Assembly (NCBI GenBank): GCA_020847775.1
Contig: JADLBI010000094.1
Location: 1-12,882 of the forward strand
Direction: 5' to 3'
Origin: Opitutaceae bacterium
Lineage (GTDB): Bacteria > Verrucomicrobiota > Verrucomicrobiia > Opitutales > Opitutaceae
Length of the DNA: 12,882 bases
A program made the position numbers and the translations under genes. Positions 1 through 7,511 of this stretch are shown here, one piece after another; within the stretch, counting starts at the first letter, position 1, and the number at the start of each line of letters is the position of its first letter. The notes below the pieces were generated by a model that was not told the origin of the DNA, ran no database searches, and worked only from the letters and a program-made list of their open reading frames with translations.

Positions 1-248
1 ACGCCGGAATCCACCTGCTGCGCGAGGCCGGCCACGCGGATCTCGAAAAATTCGTCGAGGTTGGAGCTGACGATGGCGAGGTAGCGCACGCGCTCAAGCA
101 AGGGGTGGCGGCTGCTTTGCGCTTGCTCCAGCACGCGGCGATTGAAGGCGAGCCAGGAAAGTTCTCGGTTGAAGTAAGTGGTGCGAGCTTCAGGCGACAG
201 AACGGTGTCGGGGGGGGCGGCCGATTTACGGCGGAGACTTTTAGTCAT
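1..248 (-). CDS. ppk1: Polyphosphate kinase 1, N-terminal fragment
   Basis: Ppk1 reversibly transfers the gamma-phosphate of ATP to inorganic polyphosphate and acts at the membrane or in the cytoplasm. Only the first 82 codons are present; the gene leaves the window at base 1. The translation begins MTKSLRRKSAAPPDT and then contains the hallmark N-domain motif YFNRELSWLAFNRRVLEQA (about residues 25-43), followed by HPLLERVRYLAIVSSNLDEF and FEIRVAGL. These match the start of the family closely. The ATG at 248-246 fits the usual Ppk1 start, with a short basic tail before the conserved block. I see no Shine-Dalgarno sequence. The catalytic histidines lie outside the window. It lies 73 bp downstream of the aldehyde dehydrogenase on the same strand, so cotranscription is possible. 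An eight-base G/C homopolymer falls in codons 11-13. Confidence 0.93.
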   Translation of the reverse strand, partial: MTKSLRRKSAAPPDTVLSPEARTTYFNRELSWLAFNRRVLEQAQSSRHPLLERVRYLAIVSSNLDEFFEIRVAGLAQQVDSG

Positions 249-321
249 AGACGAATTTTTGACACTATCCCCGGGAGAATACTTCACCAGAATTTAGTGG
301 GGCGTCGCGCAATCGTAACAA

Positions 322-1686
<1,365 letters not shown>

Positions 1687-1829
1687 GGCGCAAGCATGCG
1701 CGAGAAGCCGGGTTCGCCAAACGGAAAAACGAAATGATGCGGCGCCGCCGTTGGCCCGAAAATTTGATTCGACACAGCAGCCGACCCGACGGCACAAGCA
1801 TTGCACCCCGTTAGCCACCCCACTACCCC
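1687..1829. other. Non-coding gap upstream of sad
   Basis: The left part of the roughly 310-bp space between the divergent dehydrogenase and oxygenase genes. It should hold the sad promoter, but I found no convincing -35/-10 pair on either strand. A 10-bp perfect palindrome, GCGGCGCCGC, lies at 1739-1748. Long open frames crossing here in both directions show no recognisable protein sequence. Confidence 0.5.
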
Positions 1830-2000
1830 GTGAGTCAACCGCAGCCAGACGCTTCCCAATGGTTCGCCACGCAAGTGCAGCCGCAGGTCGCGGCGTTGCG
1901 TCAGAATGAAGTGCTGAAGGCACTAGGGATCGGGAGGGGCCACTCGGCGAATGGCGTTCTTCCCGCTCGAGTAAGCGATCGTATGGGCATTCCGCCATGA
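1830..2000 (+). pseudogene. Possible remnant of an ECF sigma factor N-terminus (56 codons)
   Basis: A reading frame starting at GTG 1830 encodes a 56-residue peptide whose start, VSQPQPDASQWFATQVQP followed by QVAALR, resembles the pre-region-2 N-terminus of ECF-type RNA polymerase sigma factors of Verrucomicrobiota (typically ...WFxxEVQPHExxLRAYLR...). After about residue 25 the similarity stops and the rest is unrecognised. The TGA at 1998-2000 overlaps the ATG at 1997 of the oxygenase gene as ATGA. It could be a truncated sigma gene, a small coupled leader ORF, or chance. The resemblance is from memory and short. Confidence 0.3.
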
Positions 2001-2953
2001 AACCGAACGCCGCCATCAAGTCTCCGGCGCGGCCGGTCACCCGCGCGCCGTTTGTGGACTCCACGCCGTTGCTGTTGGATCCCGCGGCCTTGCGGCGGCG
2101 GGCGGCGGAGGATGGTTATCTGTTCTTCAAGCGGTTTCTGCCGGCTGATCATGTGATGGAGTTGCGCGCCGCGATTCTGGCAGTCACCGACCGCTACGGC
2201 TGGCGAGCGTCCGGGCAAGATCGGTTCGGCGGCAGGCTCAACCGAGCGGTCACCGATAAAATTCCTGATGAGGAAATCGGCACTTGGGGCACCGGTGATG
2301 CTTGTTACCGCGAGGTGCAGAAACTGCGGGCCTTTCATCAATTCCCGCATCACCCGAGGTTGTTGGCGCTCTACCGGACTCTGTTGCAAGAGGACGTGTT
2401 GGTGCATGCGCGCACGATTGCGCGCATGATCGTGCCGCACCCGGCGAATTTCCCGACCCCGCCGCATCAGGATTACCCCTACGTGCAAGGTTCCGCCAGC
2501 ACCTGGACCTGCTGGACGCCCTTGGGCGATTGTCCGCGCGCCTTGGGCGGGCTCTCCGTCTTGCGCGGCAGTCACCGGGCGGGGCATCTGCCGGTGGAAC
2601 CGACCAAGGGGGCGGTCCGATTCGGCGTGAAACTTTGTCCGTGGGAAACCGAATGGATGGAAGGGGATTACGCGGCGGGCGACATTCTGACCTTCAACAG
2701 CCTGGTGGTGCACAAGGCACTGCGCGCGGAGGACCGGGAGCATCTCCGCCTGTCGTTGGATGTCCGGTATCAGGCGATGTCCGAACCGGTGGAGCAAGGA
2801 TCGTTGCGGCCCCATCTGCCCGACCTGACTTGGAAAGAGGTTTACGCGCAATGGGCGGAAAACGATGAGCTGAAATACTATTGGCGGAAGCTGCCGCTAA
2901 AATTTCGACCCTGGGACGAGGTCTGCCTGCATCCGAAACGCCGCATCTGCTGA
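1997..2953 (+). CDS. Phytanoyl-CoA dioxygenase (PhyH) family Fe(II)/2-oxoglutarate oxygenase
   Basis: A 318-residue member of the PhyH family, whose enzymes hydroxylate small molecules using Fe(II), oxygen and 2-oxoglutarate. The N-terminal DGYLFFKRFLP (39-49) is the usual opening of the fold. The facial triad is visible as His157-x-Asp159 (PPHQDYP) and His239 (VVHKAL), with Arg251 in RLSLDVRYQ as the likely 2-oxoglutarate anchor. GGLSVLRGSHRAGHLP at 184-199 is the typical loop between them. The active site therefore looks intact. It leads a plus-strand group with the oxidoreductase 88 bp downstream and the TIM barrel after that, so its substrate may be a sugar- or polyol-like compound. No Shine-Dalgarno is visible at ATG 1997. 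A GTG at codon 20 (2054) is an alternative start still ahead of the fold. The substrate is unknown. Confidence 0.85.
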   Translation: MKPNAAIKSPARPVTRAPFVDSTPLLLDPAALRRRAAEDGYLFFKRFLPADHVMELRAAILAVTDRYGWRASGQDRFGGRLNRAVTDKIPDEEIGTWGTGDACYREVQKLRAFHQFPHHPRLLALYRTLLQEDVLVHARTIARMIVPHPANFPTPPHQDYPYVQGSASTWTCWTPLGDCPRALGGLSVLRGSHRAGHLPVEPTKGAVRFGVKLCPWETEWMEGDYAAGDILTFNSLVVHKALRAEDREHLRLSLDVRYQAMSEPVEQGSLRPHLPDLTWKEVYAQWAENDELKYYWRKLPLKFRPWDEVCLHPKRRIC

Positions 2954-2981
2954 CATGCATCAACTATGTATCCGCATGTCA
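2951..2981. repeat. Inverted repeat after the oxygenase stop codon
   Basis: TGACATGC (2951-2958) and GCATGTCA (2974-2981) are perfect 8-bp inverted arms around a 15-bp spacer. The left arm begins with the oxygenase stop codon. No T-run follows, so it is not a canonical intrinsic terminator. It could be an operator for the following two genes or an mRNA hairpin that sets their expression relative to the first gene. Confidence 0.5.
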
Positions 2982-3041
2982 TGTGAGCCCGCGTGGATGG
3001 CCAAGCTGAGCCTGCCACGGTGAAACAACCCATTCTTTGCC

Positions 3042-4076
3042 ATGAACAATAAGATCAAAGTCACCATCATCGGTTGCGGGGCACGGGGCATTGAACATGC
3101 CGGCGCCTACGCGTCCATCTCGGATGCCACCATCTGGGCGCTCTGTGATCCCAATCTGGAACGGCTGAAGGCCTTCCCCGGGGATATCCCGACCGAGCGC
3201 CGGTTCGCCGATGTGGCCAGCCTGTTGAAGAACCATGTTCCAGAACTCGTGCATTTGATCACGCCGCCGACGGTGCGCTTGGCGGTTATTAAACAGATGC
3301 TGGAGGCGGGCGTGAAAGCTTTTGTGATTGAAAAACCTTTCGCTAGTTCGCTGGCCGAGGCGCGACAAATCGTGGCGTTATGCCAAAGCCATCAGGCGCG
3401 CTTTGTGGTGAATCATCAATTGCCCTGCATGGGCACGTTCCGCCGGTCCAAGCGCTTGCTGGAGGATGGGGTGATCGGCGAAATCGAGCGCGTGCGAATT
3501 TCGTGCAACGGCTCGCCCGCTGAGCAAGGCACGCATATGATTGATCTGGCCGGGGTTTTTCTCGGCGGGTTGCGACCGCAGCGCTTGCTGGGTCAGATCG
3601 CGGGCGCGAAGAAATTACAGGCGGCGCATCCCTCGCCGGAATGGATGATTGGACGCATCCTTTGCGAGGGTGGCGTGCCGGTGGATCTGGTGTTTGGCGA
3701 CATCGCGGACCCGCGCGTCGATCCAGCGCTATTTTGGGTGGGGTGCCGGTTGGAGATTTTCGGGAGCAAGGGTATGATCGATCAATCACTGGCGCGCGGC
3801 TACCGGATTATCCTCCATAATGGACCGATGTTGGTGGATACGGCGTATCATTGGGGCACGGAGAATGATCAGGCGCAGCGGGATTTCACGCGTGAGGCGC
3901 TCGACAATTTTTCGGGCAAGCACGCGTCGCTGGCGAATAGCGGCGAAGCGGCATTGCAGCCAATCGCCGTGTTGGAAGGCTTGATGGCTTCGGCGATGAA
4001 CAACACGCTGGAGAACTATCCGGTGGAGCCCATAGGCGATTTGGCGCAGAGCCTGAAGGAAAGGCTGACCAAATGA
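3042..4076 (+). CDS. Gfo/Idh/MocA family NAD(P)-dependent oxidoreductase
   Basis: A 344-residue cytoplasmic dehydrogenase of the family that oxidises or reduces sugars, inositols and related polyols. The N-terminal Rossmann fold shows VTIIGCGARGIEH (7-19), with the dinucleotide-binding glycines at 11-16, and an acidic end of strand 2 in ALCDPN (33-38). The family motif EKP is at 97-99, with Lys98 the usual catalytic lysine. GTHMIDL at 163-169 supplies a His165/Asp168 pair in the position of the family's HxxD substrate site. The C-terminal half has the expected alpha/beta dimer domain, and total length is normal. Its TGA overlaps the next gene's ATG (ATGA at 4073-4076), indicating translational coupling. 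Start ATG 3042 puts the glycine motif at the normal distance. The substrate cannot be told from sequence. Confidence 0.88.
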   Translation: MNNKIKVTIIGCGARGIEHAGAYASISDATIWALCDPNLERLKAFPGDIPTERRFADVASLLKNHVPELVHLITPPTVRLAVIKQMLEAGVKAFVIEKPFASSLAEARQIVALCQSHQARFVVNHQLPCMGTFRRSKRLLEDGVIGEIERVRISCNGSPAEQGTHMIDLAGVFLGGLRPQRLLGQIAGAKKLQAAHPSPEWMIGRILCEGGVPVDLVFGDIADPRVDPALFWVGCRLEIFGSKGMIDQSLARGYRIILHNGPMLVDTAYHWGTENDQAQRDFTREALDNFSGKHASLANSGEAALQPIAVLEGLMASAMNNTLENYPVEPIGDLAQSLKERLTK

Positions 4077-4849
4077 AACTCAGTGTGAGCAGTTTGCTCT
4101 ATATCAAATATCCCCGCCGGGAAGCGTTCGCCTCGTTGCAACGCTTGGGAGTAACCTGCGTGGACCTGTGGGACCATCCGGGTTTCGGTTCTCACGTTGC
4201 GGTTTCGACGGATGACTCCACCGCGGTGAGTGCAGATTTGGTTGAGTTTGGCCTGAAACCATCGGCCATCTCGCTTTATGATTCAGATCCGAAGCGGATG
4301 ACAGATGGAATCAATTACGCGGCGAAGGTTGGCGCGCCCATGGTCGTGGCGGGCTTTAGCGGCAGTAATCCGGAAGAGTTTGCGGCCTTCCTGCGGCCTT
4401 TGGTTGCCGTCGCAACTCGGGTGGGGGTGAAGATTGCGATCGAGAACCACGTGGATACCCCGGCCGATAGCATTGACCGCTGGAAAACCCTGGCGGAGTT
4501 GGTGCCGGGCCTCGTGTGCTGTTACGCGCCGCCACACGCCGTTTACATGGGAGAGAACCAATGCCAGAATCTCACGACGCTGGGCGACCGCATGGCTATG
4601 TTTTATCTGTGGGACTGCCCGTGGGCGTCCACCGGGCTCACCTGGTTTCGCAACAACTGGAACCAGTGCTCCGAGGAGCAGTTCCCCGGGCGGGGCAAGC
4701 TCACGCCGCTGTTTCCGGCGATCATGGACACGTTGCGGGCGACGCGATTTGCGGGCAGCGTGAACTTGCTCGTGCACGGCAGCCGCGAATGGTCGATCGA
4801 AAAAACCGAGGCGCACATCACGGCGAGTCGGCGGTTCCTGGGATTGTAG
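4073..4849 (+). CDS. Sugar phosphate isomerase/epimerase family TIM-barrel protein
   Basis: A 258-residue protein of the xylose-isomerase-like TIM-barrel superfamily (AP endonuclease 2 family), whose members isomerise or epimerise keto-sugars. Barrel strands are seen in MKLSVSSLL (1-9), GVTCVDLWD (26-34), LKPSAIS (61-67), APMVVAGF (88-95) and VKIAIENH (119-126). Glu124 fits the first metal ligand. The usual Asp-x-x-His ligand pair appears as APPH (152-155), so the Asp is replaced and only His155 remains. Strand 8, normally ending in a Glu ligand, reads GSVNLLVHG (228-236), with no Glu. Asp181 and His235 are possible substitutes. It begins within the stop codon of the oxidoreductase, with AAGGAAAGG at 4056-4064 as a plausible ribosome site. 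The activity may differ from classical isomerases. Confidence 0.78.
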   Translation: MKLSVSSLLYIKYPRREAFASLQRLGVTCVDLWDHPGFGSHVAVSTDDSTAVSADLVEFGLKPSAISLYDSDPKRMTDGINYAAKVGAPMVVAGFSGSNPEEFAAFLRPLVAVATRVGVKIAIENHVDTPADSIDRWKTLAELVPGLVCCYAPPHAVYMGENQCQNLTTLGDRMAMFYLWDCPWASTGLTWFRNNWNQCSEEQFPGRGKLTPLFPAIMDTLRATRFAGSVNLLVHGSREWSIEKTEAHITASRRFLGL

Positions 4850-4861
4850 CGCTCCGGCGGT

Positions 4862-5251
4862 TTACAATTGATCAGTGACCTTGAGTCCGGGGATGGACCA
4901 GAAGTGCTGGTCGTGGGTGAGCACGGTGGCACCCGCCTGCAACGCGCAGGCGGCGATGATGTGGTCCTGCGCGGGGAGGGTCACGCCTTGGCGATCCAAC
5001 GACCACGCGAGTTGCTGGGCGCGCTCCCAGATCGCGTTGGTCGTGGGTAGGAAGATCATGACCGCGAAGCGTTCCCGGAAATGCCGCAGGAGTCCGGCAT
5101 CGCGCAAGCCGCGGCACACCTCGAGCATGACCATGCCACAAGTGGCGAATTCGCAGGTGTCGAGGTGTCGGCTAAACAACTCAAACGGGTCAAGCCGTGA
5201 GCGCGCCGCGCCGATGTAGATGTTACTGTCCGGCAGGATCAGTTTTTCCAT
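4862..5251 (-). CDS. vapC: VapC family toxin, PIN-domain ribonuclease
   Basis: A 129-residue single PIN domain, the usual length for VapC toxins, which are Mg-dependent RNases cutting tRNA or rRNA when freed from antitoxin. The acidic centre is intact: Asp8 in LILPDSNIYI, Glu44 in VMLEVCRGL, Asp96 in PAQDHIIAACA and Asp114 in VLTHDQHF. It should therefore be active. The start codon (5251-5249) lies inside the end of the antitoxin gene, giving a 29-bp overlap in a different frame, the usual arrangement for coupled expression. The gene is convergent with the TIM-barrel gene, with 12 bp between stops and no terminator visible. Its cellular target cannot be deduced. Confidence 0.9.
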   Translation of the reverse strand: MEKLILPDSNIYIGAARSRLDPFELFSRHLDTCEFATCGMVMLEVCRGLRDAGLLRHFRERFAVMIFLPTTNAIWERAQQLAWSLDRQGVTLPAQDHIIAACALQAGATVLTHDQHFWSIPGLKVTDQL

Positions 5252-5486
5252 AGGGCGGAGGATACTCGGCTACCATATGCGGACGTGAGTCCACGGCAAG
5301 AGAGGCGGGATCAAACGCATCCCGCAGGTCTTCAGGGCTTAATCCGGCTGTGAACAGCTCCTTCATTTTGTGCCGCCGCGCCATCTCCCTGAGGGCGATT
5401 TCAACGGCCTCGGTCTTAGTGCTGGCTCCGGTGATTTTCATCACCCGTTCCAGCACCTCCTCGTCGATGTGCATGGTCATTTTCAT
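5223..5486 (-). CDS. vapB: VapB family ribbon-helix-helix antitoxin
   Basis: An antitoxin of 87 residues from ATG 5486 (90 from an in-frame GTG at 5495). It neutralises the downstream PIN toxin and should repress its own promoter. The N-terminus MKMTMHIDEEVLERV gives the DNA-contacting strand, and ITGASTKTEAVEIALRE is the typical VapB helix-turn-helix of a ribbon-helix-helix dimer. The C-terminal tail, rich in Pro and acidic residues, is the expected toxin-binding part. Several Met codons (5486, 5480, 5474) make the exact start uncertain. I prefer 5486 because it keeps the whole ribbon strand and leaves the upstream GTATGGC operator site free. The pair sits just downstream of htpG on the same strand but has its own AT-rich promoter region. 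Confidence 0.88.
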   Translation of the reverse strand: MKMTMHIDEEVLERVMKITGASTKTEAVEIALREMARRHKMKELFTAGLSPEDLRDAFDPASLAVDSRPHMVAEYPPPYGKTDPAGQ

Positions 5487-5499
5487 AATGACCACGACG

Positions 5500-5562
5500 G
5501 TATGGCTCTATTGCCATACTTCAATAAAAAAGTATGGCACGAAAGCCAACTACATGATTATA
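5500..5562 (-). promoter_or_regulatory. vapBC promoter and operator with three GTATGGC half-sites
   Basis: Half-sites are GTATGGC at 5500-5506, its complement GCCATAC at 5513-5519, and GTATGGC at 5532-5538. The second and third extend to a perfect 10-bp inverted repeat, TGCCATACTT (5512-5521) with AAGTATGGCA (5530-5539), around an 8-bp AT-rich spacer. On the minus strand, TTGGCT (5549-5544) and TATTGA (5526-5521) are 17 bp apart and could be -35/-10, which would put the repeat across the promoter core. A perfect TATAAT lies at 5562-5557 as an alternative -10, without a good -35. Autorepression by VapB or VapBC is the family norm, so this is the likely operator. The stretch 5501-5575 is only about 32% G+C. 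Confidence 0.6.
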
Positions 5563-5575
5563 AGTTACTAGAAAA

Positions 5576-7420
5576 TCACGCGCTTTCCAGCAACTTATTG
5601 AGGCGCGCGACCATGGCACTGGCATCGTCAAGCAGGCCGGCGCTGATCAAAGCGTTATCGAGGAGCTGTTCGGCGACGAGTTTGGCCTTGTCGGGATTGG
5701 CCGTGTGCAGGGTGTGCAGATTCTTGAGCACGGCGTGGCGCGGGTTGATCTCGAGGTTGACCTTCACGGCTGAGTCGGCGCCGTCCTGTTTCATGGCCTT
5801 CATCATGCGGCGCATGTGGGGCGACATCATTTTATCGGCGCTGGTGGCGAGCACGGGAGAATCCACGAGGCGGTCGCTGGCGCTGATTTCGTCCACGCGG
5901 TCTTTGCCGAGGGTGTCCTTGAGCCACTTGGTCAGATCCTTGATTTCGCCCTTGCTGAGGCCGCCCTCGGGTTGGGGCAGGTCGGAGAGCTTCACATCGG
6001 AGTGGTCGGCGGCGAGGAGCTTCTTGCTCTCGAATTCGCGGACGTTGGTCATCACGTATTCGTCCACGGATTCGTAGCAGAACAGCACCTCGAGGTTGCG
6101 GGCCTTGAAGCCTTCGAGATACGGGCCGCTTTCGATGGCGGCGCGATTGGGGCCGACGAGATAATAGATTTCCTTTTGTTCGCCGCCCATGCGCGAGACG
6201 TAGTCGGCGAGCGAGGTGGTCTTGCCCTTCTCCGTGAGGGAGGATTCGAAGCGCAGGAGCTTCACAAGTTGATCCTTGTGCGTGAAGTCCATCGCGGCGC
6301 CTTCTTTGAGGAAGATGCCGAACTCGGCGTAGAATTCGTTGTAGGTCTCAATGTGGTTCTTGGCCTGCTCCTCGAGGAACTTGAGGAACCGTTTCGTGAT
6401 GACCTTGTTGAGCTTTTCGATGAGGGCGCGGTCCTGCATCGTCTCGCGCGAGATGTTGAGCGGCAGATCCTCGCTATCGACCACGCCCTTGAGGAAGCGC
6501 AGCCATTCGGGCAGCAAGTCCTTGGGTTTGGCGTCGATCAGCACCTTGCGGCAGTAGAGCGACACGCTTTGCTCTAGGCGTGAGAAGCCGAGCTTCTCGG
6601 TGTTCTCCTTCGGCACGAAGAGCAGGGCGTTGATCGCGAGGGGCGCGTCGGCGGAGAAGTGCAGGCGCAGGCGCGGGTCGTCGTAGGCGTGGGCTTGGAA
6701 CTTGTAGAACTCGGTGTATTCCTCGTCCTTGATCTCGTTCTTGTTGCGCAGCCAGAGGGCCTGGATGGTGTTGACGCGCTTGGCGTTGAGATTGATCGGG
6801 AACGAGACGAAGGCGCTGTAGCGCTCGAGAATCTCCTTCACCTTCCAATCCTGCGCGAAGTCGCCGGCGTCCTCCTTGAGTTCGATGACGATCTTGGTGC
6901 CGCGGCGTTCGCCCTCGCTCTCGTTGATCTCGTAACTGCCGGAACCATCGCTCGACCACACGTGGCCGGGCTCGTCCTTTTTCCACGAACGGGAGTAAAC
7001 CTTGACCGAATCCGCGACCATGAACGCGGAGTAAAAGCCGACGCCGAACTGGCCGATGAGGTTGCTGTTCTTGGCCCCGCCCTCGCTCAGTGATTTGAGG
7101 AAGGCCTTGGAGCCGGAGTGGGCGATGGTGCCGAGATTTTCGATCAGCTCGGCGCGGGTCATGCCGATGCCGAAATCCTGGATGGTGATGGTCTTGGCCT
7201 TGTCGTCCGTGGTGACGTTGACCTCCAGGTCGAGTTTGTCGTCGAAAATTTCCGTCTCCGTGATTTGCGTGTGGCGCAGTTTTTCCAGCGCGTCGGAGGC
7301 GTTGGACACCAGCTCACGGATGAAGATTTCCTTCTCGGTGTAGAGCGAGTGGATGACGATATCGAGCAGTTGCTTGATCTCGGCTTGGAACTCGAATTTT
7401 TGCGGCGTGGCAGTGGACAT
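5576..7420 (-). CDS. htpG: Molecular chaperone HtpG (bacterial Hsp90)
   Basis: An ATP-dependent homodimeric chaperone of the cytoplasm that remodels client proteins together with the DnaK system. At 614 residues it has normal HtpG length. The GHKL ATPase domain is complete: FIRELVSNASDAL with catalytic Glu36 and Mg ligand Asn40, QDFGIGM with Asp82 (adenine contact), GTIAHSGSK (97-105) as the lid start, and GQFGVGFYSAFM (123-134). The middle domain shows the conserved LPLNISRE (319-326), including the arginine that contacts the gamma-phosphate. The C-terminus ends without MEEVD, as in bacteria. The start ATG 7420 gives the usual short lead before FQAEIKQLL, although no Shine-Dalgarno is visible. 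Heat-shock control is likely from family knowledge. No HrcA/CIRCE element is seen, but a different inverted repeat lies upstream. Confidence 0.97.
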   Translation of the reverse strand: MSTATPQKFEFQAEIKQLLDIVIHSLYTEKEIFIRELVSNASDALEKLRHTQITETEIFDDKLDLEVNVTTDDKAKTITIQDFGIGMTRAELIENLGTIAHSGSKAFLKSLSEGGAKNSNLIGQFGVGFYSAFMVADSVKVYSRSWKKDEPGHVWSSDGSGSYEINESEGERRGTKIVIELKEDAGDFAQDWKVKEILERYSAFVSFPINLNAKRVNTIQALWLRNKNEIKDEEYTEFYKFQAHAYDDPRLRLHFSADAPLAINALLFVPKENTEKLGFSRLEQSVSLYCRKVLIDAKPKDLLPEWLRFLKGVVDSEDLPLNISRETMQDRALIEKLNKVITKRFLKFLEEQAKNHIETYNEFYAEFGIFLKEGAAMDFTHKDQLVKLLRFESSLTEKGKTTSLADYVSRMGGEQKEIYYLVGPNRAAIESGPYLEGFKARNLEVLFCYESVDEYVMTNVREFESKKLLAADHSDVKLSDLPQPEGGLSKGEIKDLTKWLKDTLGKDRVDEISASDRLVDSPVLATSADKMMSPHMRRMMKAMKQDGADSAVKVNLEINPRHAVLKNLHTLHTANPDKAKLVAEQLLDNALISAGLLDDASAMVARLNKLLESA

Positions 7421-7457
7421 GGCGGATGCGGTCAGGGTTAAAAATGAAGAATCCGCC

Positions 7458-7509
7458 AGTGTAACACCCTGCGCGGAAAATCAAGCGAGCGCTTGGAAAA
7501 ATTTCCGCG
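7458..7509 (-). promoter_or_regulatory. Nested inverted repeat and possible htpG promoter
   Basis: Outer arms CGCGGAAA (7472-7479) and TTTCCGCG (7502-7509) enclose inner arms CAAGCG (7482-7487) and CGCTTG (7490-7495), so one strand could form a long hairpin with an asymmetric internal loop. On the minus strand a weak promoter, TTGATT (7484-7479) and TACACT (7463-7458) with 15 bp between, would place its -35 over the inner repeat. It also lies just past the stop of the secreted-protein gene, so a role in transcript ending is possible, but no T-tract follows. It does not match CIRCE. Confidence 0.4.
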
Positions 7510-7511
7510 GG

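Noticed and set aside
2951..2981. Intrinsic terminator after the oxygenase gene
   Set aside because: The stem is only 8 bp with a 15-nt loop and no T-run on either side.
5512..5539. htpG terminator formed by the 10-bp inverted repeat
   Set aside because: No T-tract follows in the htpG direction, and the repeated half-site fits an operator better.
5816..6577. Long plus-strand frame inside htpG
   Set aside because: Exactly antisense to the well-supported htpG codons; composition looks like a shadow (runs of Ala, Val, Glu, Gly) with no domain.
7421..7511. CIRCE (HrcA operator) upstream of htpG
   Set aside because: The repeat present does not match TTAGCACTC-N9-GAGTGCTAA.
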